From NCBI GenBank assembly GCA_016719055.1, contig JADKAW010000009.1, positions 62,001 to 126,000 on the forward strand: a DNA stretch of 64,000 bases, given 5' to 3'. Under the pieces are notes generated by a model. The model worked only from the letters and a program-made list of their open reading frames with translations, did no database searches and was not told the origin of the DNA. The position numbers were made by a program, and so were the translations under genes. This DNA comes from Candidatus Rhodoferax mariagerensis (GTDB lineage: Bacteria; Pseudomonadota; Gammaproteobacteria; Burkholderiales; Burkholderiaceae_C). Positions 35,104-44,316 of the stretch are shown here, piece after piece (position 1 is the stretch's first letter; every line of letters starts with the position of its first letter).

Positions 35104-36129
35104 ATGGCTGCCCAAGCGAAAAATTCGTTGGACTTGTTGCGCTTGCTGGCGGCAAGCCTGGTTCTATACAGCCATCAGCATGTGTTGCTCGGCCTGCCAG
35201 ACCCCAGTTTTTTTGGCTGGAACAGTTTTGGTGGCGCTGGCGTTTCCATTTTCTTTTTTCTGAGTGGTTTTTTGGTTTGGTCAAGTTGGGCGCGCGACGC
35301 CAACCTGCGACGGTTTTTCCAGCGGCGGGCACTGCGTATCTTTCCAGCACTGTTGGTGCTTGTTGTTGCCACGGTGTTCTGTTTTGGCCCAATACTCTCG
35401 GACTTGTCATTGCCGGCTTATTTTGCCGCGACTGAAACCTGGCGCTATTTGAGCATTGGCGATATGGTGATCCTCAGAGGCTTACCCGGTGTTTTCGCCA
35501 ACAACCCGTACCCGCATGTGATGAACGGCTCGCTTTGGACCCTGCCCGTTGAGATTTTTAGTTATGTCAGTGTCGCACTTCTGGGGTGCATTCGCGCGGT
35601 TCGCACTGGCTGGTCGGTGCTTGCAGGTTTTTCACTCGCCTTGCTGATTGCAGCGGTCGGGACTGACCTTGCCGGCGAGCGATTTGTCACTCATTTTGAG
35701 ATGGTCGCGCTGTTCTGGTGGGGCGTTTTGTACGCCTATTTGAGTAAAAAATTGACCATCAGCAAAACCCAGCTACCGCCAATCGGCGCGGTCGTTGCGC
35801 TGGGTTTGGCGGTCTTTTTCGTGTCCAGTCCACGCGGCCTGGAACGAACTGCCATGCTGCTTTTTGCTGCTGGCCTGGTGATTTTCGCGCGGAGGTTCAC
35901 TGCAGGTGCCCACCTGACAGACCGCCTCGGAGACCTGTCTTACGGTATGTATATTTTTGCGTTTCCGGTCCAGCAATGGCTGGTTGAAGTGGGTCGGTCT
36001 CGTGGATGGCCATTTCTTGTGTACCTGAGCCTGTCGTTTTTGTTGACATCCACTCTGGCGTATGCATCCTGGCATCTGATCGAAAAACGCGCTTTGGGCT
36101 TTAAACCCAGATCAGGGGTTGTCACTTGA
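35104..36129 (+). CDS. Acyltransferase 3 family membrane protein (OafA/YrhL-like)
   Basis: A 341-aa membrane protein with about ten helices; transfers acetyl or another acyl group to a sugar. Seen: SLDLLRLLAASLVLYSHQHVLLG (catalytic His in the first helix region), GVSIFFFLSGFLVWSSW, SLWTLPVEIFSYV and a GDLSYGMYIFAFPVQQWL segment. Lies seven bases after the methyltransferase; overlaps the next gene by four bases. Confidence 0.9.
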   Translation: MAAQAKNSLDLLRLLAASLVLYSHQHVLLGLPDPSFFGWNSFGGAGVSIFFFLSGFLVWSSWARDANLRRFFQRRALRIFPALLVLVVATVFCFGPILSDLSLPAYFAATETWRYLSIGDMVILRGLPGVFANNPYPHVMNGSLWTLPVEIFSYVSVALLGCIRAVRTGWSVLAGFSLALLIAAVGTDLAGERFVTHFEMVALFWWGVLYAYLSKKLTISKTQLPPIGAVVALGLAVFFVSSPRGLERTAMLLFAAGLVIFARRFTAGAHLTDRLGDLSYGMYIFAFPVQQWLVEVGRSRGWPFLVYLSLSFLLTSTLAYASWHLIEKRALGFKPRSGVVT

Positions 36130-36953
36130 AACGAGTTGAAATCATCGTACTGAACTGGAACGGCTGGCAGGACACGTTGACATGTGTGAGCTCATTGCAG
36201 CACCTTGACTACCCAAACTTTCACGTGATGGTGGTGGACAACGACTCCAGCGACGGATCACCCGTGCATATTCGCGCCCATCAGCCGACCGTCGAGTTGA
36301 TTCAAACGGGTGCCAATCTGGGTTTTGGCGGGGGTTGCAACGTTGGTATCCAAATTGCGCTTGACCGAGGCGCGCAATACATTTGGCTGATCAATAGCGA
36401 TGCAACCGTCGACCCTGGGGCTCTGTCTGCCATGGTTCAAACAGCAGAAGCCAATCGCGACATTGGTGCTGTGGGTTCAGTGCTTTATGAAGCCCATCGT
36501 GTCGATGACATACAGCTCTGGGGTGGAGGGAAAGTGCAGCTTTGGAGTGGGCGCTCGCACCATCAACGATCACCGGCCAGGCTCGACTTCATCTCGGGAG
36601 CCTCCATCTTGCTACGTCGGGAGGCGTTGCTGGCGGTTGGCTTGCTGGATAACCAGTCATTCTTCATGTATTGGGAAGACACTGATTTGGGATTCCGGCT
36701 ACGCGCAGCTGGATGGAAGTTGGGTGTTGCGCAAGACTCACGTGTCTGGCACAAACAATCAGCCAGTCTGGGTAAGCGCAGCCCCTTGCTTGACGAATAC
36801 TTCACCCGCTCGGGTGTCCGGTTCCTGCGGCGGCACGCGCCCTTCCCTATAGTTTCAGTGCTGATGATGGTGGGTTTGATGCTTTTGAAACGTGTACTGA
36901 TGGGTGAACTTGCGCGCGCGCGCGCGGTAGGCAAAGGCTTGGTCAGCGCATGA
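36126..36953 (+). CDS. Glycosyltransferase family 2 (rhamnosyltransferase-like)
   Basis: A 275-aa GT-A enzyme: VEIIVLNWNGWQDTLTCVSSL at the N-terminus, nucleotide-binding VVDNDSSDGS near 38-47, LINSDATVDPGA (DxD-like) near 90-101, acceptor motif MYWEDTDLGFRLRAAGWKL near 182-200. Near the 3' end is a 15-base GC dinucleotide run (36912-36926) encoding ARARAV. Overlaps the following gene by four bases. Confidence 0.9.
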   Translation: MKRVEIIVLNWNGWQDTLTCVSSLQHLDYPNFHVMVVDNDSSDGSPVHIRAHQPTVELIQTGANLGFGGGCNVGIQIALDRGAQYIWLINSDATVDPGALSAMVQTAEANRDIGAVGSVLYEAHRVDDIQLWGGGKVQLWSGRSHHQRSPARLDFISGASILLRREALLAVGLLDNQSFFMYWEDTDLGFRLRAAGWKLGVAQDSRVWHKQSASLGKRSPLLDEYFTRSGVRFLRRHAPFPIVSVLMMVGLMLLKRVLMGELARARAVGKGLVSA

Positions 36954-37762
36954 AGAACCCCGTGGCGGTGTCGGTGATCATTCCCTGTTTTCGCTGTGCC
37001 AAAACAATCGAGCGGGCCATCGCATCCGTTGCCGCGCAAACGGTGCTTCCAGCAGAGGTGATTCTGGTCGATGACGCCAGTGGCGATGGCACGCGACTGT
37101 TGTTGAGCGCGCTAAAAGATCACTATGCAGCGGGCTGGGTCAAGCTGGTGCTGCTGGACCAGAATGTGGGCGCAGGCAGCGCCCGCAACGCCGGCTGGGC
37201 TGCCGCCACTCAGCCACTGATTGCTTTTCTGGACGCAGACGATGCCTGGCATTTTCGAAAAATTGAAATCCAGCATGCTTACATGGATGCCAACCCAGAT
37301 GTGGCGTTGTGCGGCCATAGCTTTCGCTTGCTCAAGCAAGGAGTGCTGCCCTATTGGGAGGTACAAAAAGACCTCCCTCAGCCAATCAGCAAATGGCGCA
37401 TGATGCTGTCGAATCGTTTTGTGACACCGTCGGTCATGATCAGGCGCGATGTCGTGCACCGGTTTGTAGATCGCCAGCGTTATATGGAAGACCACATGCT
37501 CTGGCTGCGTGTGGTGTGTGCAGGCTCCAGGGTTGTCAAGCTGCCAGGCGAATTGGCAGCCATATACAAGGATCCGTTTGGTGTCACCGGCTTGAGTTCA
37601 CGGGTTTGGCTGATGGAGCGCAGTGACCTTGGCAACTACAAACGACTGTATGACGACCAGAGTATCAATAACATTCAGCTTGTCATTCTGGTGATTTACT
37701 CCATGCTCAAGTATCTGCGGCGCTTGATGATTTATTCGGCCTATTTGCGATGGAAAAAATAG
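36950..37762 (+). CDS. Glycosyltransferase family 2
   Basis: A 270-aa GT2: VSVIIPCFRCAKTIERAIASVAAQ, ILVDDASGDGT near 41-51, PLIAFLDADDAWHFRKIE (DxDD) near 88-106 and MEDHMLWLRVVC near 178-189 (ED acceptor motif). Substrate unknown. Cluster member, translationally coupled at both ends. Confidence 0.9.
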   Translation: MKNPVAVSVIIPCFRCAKTIERAIASVAAQTVLPAEVILVDDASGDGTRLLLSALKDHYAAGWVKLVLLDQNVGAGSARNAGWAAATQPLIAFLDADDAWHFRKIEIQHAYMDANPDVALCGHSFRLLKQGVLPYWEVQKDLPQPISKWRMMLSNRFVTPSVMIRRDVVHRFVDRQRYMEDHMLWLRVVCAGSRVVKLPGELAAIYKDPFGVTGLSSRVWLMERSDLGNYKRLYDDQSINNIQLVILVIYSMLKYLRRLMIYSAYLRWKK

Positions 37763-38529
37763 AACAATCCGGTCCGGTGACTATTTCGATCTCAGTGGTG
37801 AGTCATGGCCAAATGCGCCTGATCGAACATTTAATGCATGACATACGGGCTCATTGCATCGGTCAGGATATCGAATTCATTTTGACCCTCAATATCGACG
37901 AAGACGCCACATTTGCAGTGTCTGTCTTTTGGTTTCCAATTCAAGTCATCAAAAATACAACTCCCAAGGGTTTTGGGGCTAATCATAATCAGGCTTTTCA
38001 AATGGCAAGAGGCCATTATTTTTGTGTTCTGAATCCAGACATTCGATTTGATTCATGCCCATTTGCGGGGCTTATCTCCAGCTTCAAGGGTCGAGAGGTT
38101 GGCGTCACGGCGCCTATTGTATTGAGCCCGTCAGGCCAGATAGAGGACAGTGCAAGGCGTTTTCCAACACCCCACAAAATCTTTACCAAACTACTCTCCA
38201 AACCCCAGTCGCCTGATTACGTTTTTGAATTTGAAAGCTTTACCGTCGATTGGGTGGGTGGTATGTTCATGCTGTTTCCACGATCCGTATTCCAGAGCTT
38301 GAACGGGTTTGATGATCGTTATTTTCTGTATTATGAAGATGTCGACATCTGCGCCAGATTGAGTTTGTCAAATTTACAGGCTCAAGTTTGTCCACAAACC
38401 CGGGTGGTTCATCACGCGCAACGCAGCAGTCATCGTCATATGAAGTATCTGGTCTGGCACCTGAGCAGCATGTTGCGCTTTTTCACATCACCGGTGTACC
38501 GGCAACTCTGGCGATTGCAGCGTTTATGA
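37750..38529 (+). CDS. Glycosyltransferase family 2 (WbbL-like)
   Basis: A 259-aa GT2: TISISVVSHGQMRLIEHLM, KGFGANHNQAFQ near 76-87, FCVLNPDIRF near 95-104 (DxD replaced by PDI, common in rhamnosyltransferases), and YYEDVDICARLSL near 198-210. The gene is noticeably less GC-rich than the two before it, which suggests separate acquisition. It overlaps the previous gene by 13 bases and the next by four. Confidence 0.88.
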   Translation: MEKIEQSGPVTISISVVSHGQMRLIEHLMHDIRAHCIGQDIEFILTLNIDEDATFAVSVFWFPIQVIKNTTPKGFGANHNQAFQMARGHYFCVLNPDIRFDSCPFAGLISSFKGREVGVTAPIVLSPSGQIEDSARRFPTPHKIFTKLLSKPQSPDYVFEFESFTVDWVGGMFMLFPRSVFQSLNGFDDRYFLYYEDVDICARLSLSNLQAQVCPQTRVVHHAQRSSHRHMKYLVWHLSSMLRFFTSPVYRQLWRLQRL

Positions 38530-39473
38530 GCATACTGGTGACAGGTGCCAACGGGTGGGTGGGGCAATCGCTATGCCGTCAACTCAAACACCGAGGTTTT
38601 GCAGTGCGTGCAGCGGTGCGAAGCAACGCCAGCACCTTGCCGGCTTTTGACTGCACTGAAGTCGGTGCAATTGACGGAGAAACGAACTGGCAGACCGCAC
38701 TGTTGGACATCAACACCGTGGTGCACCTGGCCGCCCGGGTGCATGTCATGAAGGATGATGCGGCGGATCCGTTGAGCGAGTTTCGCCGAGTCAATGTGCA
38801 GGGCTCGCTCAATCTTGCCCGCCAAGCCGCAGCCGCCAGTGTGCAGCGACTTGTTTTTGTCAGTTCGGTCAAGGTTCATGGTGAGTTCACTGACACGGGA
38901 CAAGCGTTTGCCGAGACAGACACACCCATGCCACGAGACCCTTATGGCTTGAGCAAGTGGGAGGCTGAACAGGGCTTGCTGCATATTGCCCACGAAACGG
39001 GGCTTGACATCGTGATCATCCGCCCGCCACTGGTTTACGGGCCCGGTGTGAAAGCCAATTTTGCGGCGCTGATGCACTGGGTGCAGCGGGGTCGTCCCCT
39101 GCCCTTTGGTGCGATCAACAACGCACGCAGTTTGGTTGCGCTGGACAATCTGGTGGACTTGATGATCACCTGCATTGACCACCCCTTGGCTGCCAACCAG
39201 GCTTTTCTTGTCAGCGACGGCCATGACCTGTCTACAGCCGACCTGGTTCGTGGCATGGCGCATGCGGCCGGCGTAACTCCACGCTTGTGGTCGATACCGA
39301 TTTGGCTATTGCAACTGCTCGGTGTACTGATGGGCAAAAGCGATTCTATGGCGCGCCTGTGTGGCAATTTGCAGGTGGACATTGGCAAGGCGCGCCAGGT
39401 GTTAGGCTGGGTGCCTTTGGTCAATGTCGCAGACGGTTTGAGAAAAGCCGTTGGAGGCGAGTCAGAATTATGA
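38526..39473 (+). CDS. NAD-dependent epimerase/reductase (WbpV-like)
   Basis: A 315-aa extended SDR: Rossmann motif VTGANGWVG near 5-13 and active-site YGLSK (YxxxK) near 141-145. Homologs followed by a small phosphoglycosyl transferase and a WbpM-type dehydratase reduce UDP-4-keto-6-deoxy-GlcNAc to UDP-QuiNAc; the same three-gene logic is seen here, so that role is inferred. The start at 38526 forms ATGA with the upstream stop; the frame is open to 38388 within the upstream gene. Confidence 0.85.
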   Translation: MSILVTGANGWVGQSLCRQLKHRGFAVRAAVRSNASTLPAFDCTEVGAIDGETNWQTALLDINTVVHLAARVHVMKDDAADPLSEFRRVNVQGSLNLARQAAAASVQRLVFVSSVKVHGEFTDTGQAFAETDTPMPRDPYGLSKWEAEQGLLHIAHETGLDIVIIRPPLVYGPGVKANFAALMHWVQRGRPLPFGAINNARSLVALDNLVDLMITCIDHPLAANQAFLVSDGHDLSTADLVRGMAHAAGVTPRLWSIPIWLLQLLGVLMGKSDSMARLCGNLQVDIGKARQVLGWVPLVNVADGLRKAVGGESEL

Positions 39474-40030
39474 AGAGAAGTTTTGATGTTGTATTGGTAT
39501 GCATGGCTTTGCTGCTATTGCTAATACCTATCATTATCGTGAGTTTACTGGTACGCCTGACATCGAGTGGGCCTGTGCTGTACTGGTCTGATCGGGTTGG
39601 CCAAAACAATCAGATATTCAAAATGCCCAAATTTCGCAGTATGCTAACCGGCACACCTCCCGTGGCAACGCATTTATTGCGCAACCCGGATGCTTATCTG
39701 ACGCCCATTGGCGGATTTTTAAGAAAAAGTAGTCTGGATGAATTACCGCAGTTGTGGAGCATTATTCGGGGTGATATGAGTCTGGTCGGCCCCAGACCTG
39801 CACTGTTTAATCAGCATGATTTGATTGACTTGCGAACACGCGCTGGTGCTCATGTACTGCTGCCAGGTCTGACCGGCTGGGCTCAAATTAATGGCAGAGA
39901 TGAGCTTCCAATACCGCAAAAGGTTGCCTTGGATGTTGAATACCTGCATCGAAGATCATTTTTTTTTGATTTAAAAATTATTTTATTGACGGCTTTGAAG
40001 GTTTTAAAAAGAGATAATGTTACGCATTAG
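39470..40030 (+). CDS. Sugar-phosphate phosphoglycosyl transferase (WcaJ/PglC-type core)
   Basis: A 186-aa monotopic phosphoglycosyl transferase that starts repeat-unit assembly by moving a sugar-1-phosphate to undecaprenyl phosphate. Membrane helix at 9-31, then KFRSM near 60-64, the catalytic SSLDELPQLWSIIRGDMSLVGPRP near 90-113 and LLPGLTGWAQINGRDELP. The size is that of the minimal catalytic domain. ATG overlaps the previous stop (ATGA). The 3' end is unusually AT-rich. Confidence 0.92.
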   Translation: MKRSFDVVLVCMALLLLLIPIIIVSLLVRLTSSGPVLYWSDRVGQNNQIFKMPKFRSMLTGTPPVATHLLRNPDAYLTPIGGFLRKSSLDELPQLWSIIRGDMSLVGPRPALFNQHDLIDLRTRAGAHVLLPGLTGWAQINGRDELPIPQKVALDVEYLHRRSFFFDLKIILLTALKVLKRDNVTH

Positions 40031-40088
40031 AAAATTCCTTGCAAGGGTCATCAGGGATGGTCGTCAATTTTTACTACAGGTGTTGGAT

Positions 40089-40415
40089 ATGAGCAATTTG
40101 ATGGAAATTCAAAACCAGATCGCGTTATTGCAAAAGCAGGCTGAAGAAATCAAGGCCCAAGAGTTCAGCAAGACCGTGCAGGAGATACTGGCCAAAATGG
40201 AAGCCTTTGGCATCACTGTTACCGATCTCGATGGCAGCAAAAACCGACTACGCAAGTCAACTACCTCGCCAACGGGCAAGTCTGCCAATCCTGCACCTGC
40301 CAAATTCCGTGGCCCCAATGGTGAAACCTGGAGTGGCCGCGGCCTGATGCCACGCTGGTTGGCAGCGCTGGTTGCTCAGGGCAAAACCAAAGAGTCGTTT
40401 GCCATCAAGGTGTAA
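40089..40415 (+). CDS. H-NS-family nucleoid protein
   Basis: A 108-aa protein with an N-terminal coiled-coil oligomerisation segment (LMEIQNQIALLQKQAEEIKAQEFSKTVQEILAKMEAFG, 4-40), a linker and the C-terminal AT-hook-like DNA-binding domain FRGPNGETWSGRGLMPRWLAALVAQGK (about 72-98). H-NS-like proteins silence AT-rich acquired DNA. It sits alone inside the glycan cluster between the phosphoglycosyl transferase and the dehydratase, so it may control that cluster. Confidence 0.9.
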   Translation: MSNLMEIQNQIALLQKQAEEIKAQEFSKTVQEILAKMEAFGITVTDLDGSKNRLRKSTTSPTGKSANPAPAKFRGPNGETWSGRGLMPRWLAALVAQGKTKESFAIKV

Positions 40416-40436
40416 GCTGGGGTTCAAGGTTATTTA

Positions 40437-42305
40437 ATGCAAAGCAGGGTTTTGGAATGGCCGCGCTGGGCCAAACGGCTGGTTGTTGTTGCAGTTGACA
40501 TTTTCCTGGCCCTCTTTGCTACCTGGGTTTCCTACGCTTTGCGCATTGACCAGTATGGTTGGGCGACAGGTGCCCAGTGGTGGGTTTACTTTTTGGCACC
40601 GGTTTTATCCATTCCGATTTTCATCAGGTTTGGCCTGTACCGCGCCATCTTCCGCTACACGGGTCAAGCTGCCCTGTTAGCGACCGGCTTGGCCGTTTTG
40701 CTGTATGCGTGCATTTTGTTTGCCCTCTTGTTATGGATGCAGTGGCCCGGTGTGCCGCGCAGTCTTGGCATATTGCAGCCGCTGGTGTTTTTGTTTTTGG
40801 TCGGGGGCAGTCGGGCGGTCGCGCGCTTTTGGCTGGCCGATCTGGGGCGTTCGCGCGTCAAGCTTGAAGGGCGATTGCTGATTTATGGTGCTGGCACCGC
40901 AGGTGTTCAAACAGCATCGGCCCTGCGCCTGTCACAGCAGTACGCCTTGCTGGGTTTTGTTGACGACGACCCCACCAAGGCCGGGCGCAGCATCAATGGT
41001 GTGCCGGTTTATTCGCCTCTGGAGGTGACCCAGGTCATTGCTCGCCAGGGTGTCACCGACATTTTGTTGGCGCTGCCCAGTGTGTCACGCGACCGGCGCA
41101 ATGCCATTCTGGAGAGCCTTGGGCACTTGCCGGTACACGTCCGAACCTTGCCCGGCCTGTCAGATTTGGCCAGTGGCCGGGTAACTGTGCAGGACTTCCA
41201 TGAGCTGGATGTCGAAGATCTTCTGGGGCGTGACCCTGTGCCACCCGATGCGTCATTGATGGCAAAAGACCTCGCCACTCAGGTGGTGCTGGTCACTGGT
41301 GCAGGCGGCAGCATTGGCGCAGAACTGACACGCCAGATTGTGATGCAGCGCCCTCGCCAGTTGCTGCTGCTGGACCACAACGAGTTTGGCTTGTACAGCA
41401 TTCACCAGGAATTGCAGAGCGTTTGCTCCGCCAAAGAACTATCGGTTGATTTGGTACCTCTGCTGGGCAGTGTGACCAATCCCAATCGCCTGGCGGCCAT
41501 TTGCCAGCAATACCGACCCAGCACCATCTACCATGCAGCCGCCTACAAGCACGTGCCCATGGTCCAAGACAACCCGGGCGAGGGCATTTTGAACAACGTT
41601 TTTGGCACCTTGAACATGGCCCATGCTGCGCTGGGCTGTGGTGCCAGGCGTTTTGTGCTGGTGTCCACCGACAAGGCTGTACGCCCTACCAACATCATGG
41701 GGGCCAGCAAGCGCATGGCTGAACTGGTATTGCAAGCACAGGCTGCCAACGCCGTTCAAACCTGCTTTTGCATGGTGCGTTTTGGCAACGTGCTGGGCTC
41801 CAGCGGTAGCGTGGTGCCGCTGTTTCGGCACCAGCTTGCCAGCGGCGGCCCGCTGACAGTCACCCACGCCGAGGTTACCCGCTATTTCATGACCATCCCG
41901 GAGGCGGCCCAGTTGGTGCTGCAGGCTGGTGCGATGGCAAATGGTGGTGATGTGTTTGTACTGGACATGGGCGAGCCAGTCAAAATTATTGACCTGGCAC
42001 AACGCATGGTGCAGTTGTCGGGCTTGTCGGTGCGCAGTGCCAGTCACCCGCAGGGTGACATCGAGATCGCCATTACTGGCTTGCGCCCTGGCGAAAAGCT
42101 GTATGAAGAACTGCTCATCGGTGACAACCCCAAGCCCACATCACATCCGCGCATCATGAAAGCGCATGAAGACTATCTGCGCTGGACCCGGCTGGAGGGC
42201 CAGTTGGTTTCCCTGCGCGAGGCCGCCGAAACCGGTGATGTGGTGGCCATCAAGTCGGTGCTGAAGGCTTGCGTGCAGGGTTACGTTTCACAGCCAGACG
42301 CGTGA
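40437..42305 (+). CDS. Membrane nucleotide-sugar 4,6-dehydratase (WbpM/CapD/PglF-like)
   Basis: A 622-aa enzyme. Four N-terminal transmembrane helices (about 14-110), a CoA_binding_3-like Rossmann domain (LIYGAGTAGVQTASALRLSQ near 149), and the catalytic SDR with TGAGGSIGAEL near 286-296. The active site reads STDKAVRPTNIMGASKRMAE: Ser-Thr-Asp-Lys then Met in place of Tyr before the Lys (MGASK), as in WbpM-type dehydratases. Product would be UDP-4-keto-6-deoxy-GlcNAc, the substrate of the enzyme at 38526. Confidence 0.93.
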   Translation: MQSRVLEWPRWAKRLVVVAVDIFLALFATWVSYALRIDQYGWATGAQWWVYFLAPVLSIPIFIRFGLYRAIFRYTGQAALLATGLAVLLYACILFALLLWMQWPGVPRSLGILQPLVFLFLVGGSRAVARFWLADLGRSRVKLEGRLLIYGAGTAGVQTASALRLSQQYALLGFVDDDPTKAGRSINGVPVYSPLEVTQVIARQGVTDILLALPSVSRDRRNAILESLGHLPVHVRTLPGLSDLASGRVTVQDFHELDVEDLLGRDPVPPDASLMAKDLATQVVLVTGAGGSIGAELTRQIVMQRPRQLLLLDHNEFGLYSIHQELQSVCSAKELSVDLVPLLGSVTNPNRLAAICQQYRPSTIYHAAAYKHVPMVQDNPGEGILNNVFGTLNMAHAALGCGARRFVLVSTDKAVRPTNIMGASKRMAELVLQAQAANAVQTCFCMVRFGNVLGSSGSVVPLFRHQLASGGPLTVTHAEVTRYFMTIPEAAQLVLQAGAMANGGDVFVLDMGEPVKIIDLAQRMVQLSGLSVRSASHPQGDIEIAITGLRPGEKLYEELLIGDNPKPTSHPRIMKAHEDYLRWTRLEGQLVSLREAAETGDVVAIKSVLKACVQGYVSQPDA

Positions 42306-42380
42306 GTTCGGGGCGTTCCGGAACATGCGGCACAATTTGCGAATTGCCATTGTCAAACCAACCCTGTCGGAAACTATCCC

Positions 42381-43271
42381 ATGACTGATGTCTCTCACAT
42401 CGCCCCGCGCGACAAAGCTGAAATTCTGGCGCAAGCGCTGCCCTACATTCGCAAGTACCATGGCAAGACCATGGTCATCAAATACGGCGGTAACGCCATG
42501 ACCGACCCGTCCTTACAGGCTGATTTTGCTGAAGACGTGGTGCTGTTAAAGCTGGTCGGCATCAATCCGGTGGTAGTGCATGGGGGCGGCCCGCAGATTG
42601 AAACGGCGCTCAAGCGCCTGGGTAAAAAGGGCGAATTCATCCAGGGCATGCGCGTCACTGACGCCGAAACCATGGAAGTGGTCGAATGGGTATTGGGCGG
42701 CGAGGTGCAGCAAGACATCGTCGGCCTGATCAACCAGGCCGGCGGCAAAGCTGTGGGCCTGACCGGGCGAGACGGCGGCATGATCCGCGCGCAGAAGCTC
42801 AGGATGCTTGACAACGCTGACCCCACCAAAGAGCACGACGTGGGCCAGGTGGGCGACATCGTCAGCATCGACCCCAGCGTTGTCAAAGCCCTGCAAGACG
42901 ATGCCTTCATCCCAGTCATCAGCCCGATTGGTTTTGGCGAAAACAACGAAAGCTACAACATCAACGCCGACGTGGTGGCTGCCAAACTGGCCACCGTGCT
43001 CAAAGCCGAAAAGCTCATGATGCTCACCAACATCAGCGGCGTGCTCAACAAGGACGGTGAATTACTGACCGACCTGAGCGCTCGCCAGATTGACGGGCTG
43101 TTTGCTGATGGCACGCTCAGTGGTGGCATGTTACCCAAAATCGCCGGGGCGCTGGATGCGGCCAAGAGTGGGGTCAATGCCGTGCATATCATCGACGGTC
43201 GAGTACCGCATGTGTTGCTGCTGGAAATCTTGACCGATCAGGCCTTTGGCACGATGATCCGGTCGCACTGA
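42381..43271 (+). CDS. argB: Acetylglutamate kinase
   Basis: A 296-aa ArgB, catalysing the second step of arginine synthesis (N-acetylglutamate to N-acetylglutamyl-5-phosphate). Seen: MVIKYGGNAM near 32-41, VVVHGGGPQI near 60-69 and a C-terminal GGMLPKIAGALDAAKSGVNAVHIIDGRVPH. The N-terminal extension MTDVSHIAPRDKAEILAQALPYIRKYHGKT fits the hexameric, arginine-inhibited type. Confidence 0.97.
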   Translation: MTDVSHIAPRDKAEILAQALPYIRKYHGKTMVIKYGGNAMTDPSLQADFAEDVVLLKLVGINPVVVHGGGPQIETALKRLGKKGEFIQGMRVTDAETMEVVEWVLGGEVQQDIVGLINQAGGKAVGLTGRDGGMIRAQKLRMLDNADPTKEHDVGQVGDIVSIDPSVVKALQDDAFIPVISPIGFGENNESYNINADVVAAKLATVLKAEKLMMLTNISGVLNKDGELLTDLSARQIDGLFADGTLSGGMLPKIAGALDAAKSGVNAVHIIDGRVPHVLLLEILTDQAFGTMIRSH

Positions 43272-43328
43272 AATACTACATTTATGATAGCTTCTATCTC
43301 ATATAGTATAAGGGCTAGATGGCAATTT
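43271..43328 (+). repeat. Dispersed ~60-bp repeat, copy 7, starting at the argB stop
   Basis: CTACATTTATGATAG, then GCTTCTATCTCATATAG and TATAAGGGCTAGATGGCA. It fills the argB-slmA gap and supplies an in-frame ATG at 43319 that is not thought to be the slmA start. Confidence 0.78.
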
Positions 43329-43348
43329 ATTCACTAACTGGTGCCGCC

Positions 43349-44008
43349 ATGCCTGAAACTCCAGCGACCGCCGATGGCAATCAATATGGCATTAGGGGCA
43401 AGGCGGCCGCTGCACCGCAACACCAGCGGCCCAAGCCCGGTGAGAGGCGTGTGCAAATTCTGCAAGCGCTCGCTGGCATGCTGGAGCAGCCCGGCGGCGA
43501 ACGTATTACCACTGCAGCCCTGGCGGCCAAGCTGCAGGTTAGTGAGGCCGCCTTGTACCGCCACTTTGCCAGCAAAGCTCAGATGTTTGAAGCGCTGATT
43601 GACTTCATTGAGCAAAGTGTCTTTACCCTGATCAACCAGATCAGCGCTGGCAACAACGACTCAGGGCGACATCAAGCCGCGCAAATGGTCACCATGCTGC
43701 TGCGTTTCTGCGAGAAAAATCCAGGCATGACCCGCGTCATGGTAGGTGACGCGCTGGTGCTGGAACATGTCCGACTGCTTGAGCGTATTAACCTGTTTTT
43801 TGACAAGTTTGAAGCGGCCCTCAAGCAATGCCTGCGCTTGGATGACATCACTGGCGACAGCCTCACCCCCAGCGTTGATCTGGCAACCCGCACTGCTGTG
43901 CTGGGCGCTTTCAGCCTGGGGCGAATGCAGCGTTATGCACGTTCCAATTTCAAGCGACGCCCCACCGAACAACTTGACGCGTGCCTGTTGCTGCTACTCT
44001 CCCGGTAA
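43349..44008 (+). CDS. slmA: Nucleoid occlusion factor SlmA (TetR family)
   Basis: A 219-aa TetR-fold protein that blocks FtsZ ring formation over DNA. HTH: ERITTAALAAKLQVSEAALYRHFASKAQMFEALIDFIEQSVF (about 51-92). The C-terminal domain keeps the SlmA pattern NPGMTRVMVGDALVLEHVRLLERINLFFDKFEAALKQ. It follows argB, a conserved order in Burkholderiales. MPETPATADG at 43349 is preferred over ATG 43319, which lies in the repeat. Confidence 0.88.
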   Translation: MPETPATADGNQYGIRGKAAAAPQHQRPKPGERRVQILQALAGMLEQPGGERITTAALAAKLQVSEAALYRHFASKAQMFEALIDFIEQSVFTLINQISAGNNDSGRHQAAQMVTMLLRFCEKNPGMTRVMVGDALVLEHVRLLERINLFFDKFEAALKQCLRLDDITGDSLTPSVDLATRTAVLGAFSLGRMQRYARSNFKRRPTEQLDACLLLLLSR

Positions 44009-44046
44009 GCCATCGCATTGGGCAGCTACATCCTGATTTCAAGGTC

Positions 44047-44316
44047 TCAATCACTCTCATCTTCCTTGCCGCGCAGCGCTATGGGGTCAGCGGTGATGGG
44101 GCGGTAAATCTCCACCCGCTGACCCGGCTCAAGCCGTGCCTCCAGCGACACCGCTTTGCCAAACACCCCCACTTTCTGGCTACTCAAATCCAGGGATGGA
44201 AAGGCACGAATAATGCCACTGATCTCAATGGCGTCACGCACCGTGGCTTGTTCAGGTACTTCCACATCCACCCAGCTTTGGCGATCTGGCAACGCATAGG
44301 CAACACTGACTTTCAT
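44047..44316 (-). CDS. rnfH: RnfH-family ubiquitin-like protein
   Basis: An 89-aa UPF0125/RnfH protein of the beta-grasp fold (MKVSVAYALPDRQSWVDVEVPEQATVRDAIEISGIIRAFPSLDLSSQKVGVFGKAVSLEARLEPGQRVEIYRPI). Exact role is unknown; the gene is often linked to nif-type rnf operons. Last gene of the operon; overlaps rnfE by four bases and converges on slmA. Confidence 0.92.
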   Translation of the reverse strand: MKVSVAYALPDRQSWVDVEVPEQATVRDAIEISGIIRAFPSLDLSSQKVGVFGKAVSLEARLEPGQRVEIYRPITADPIALRGKEDESD

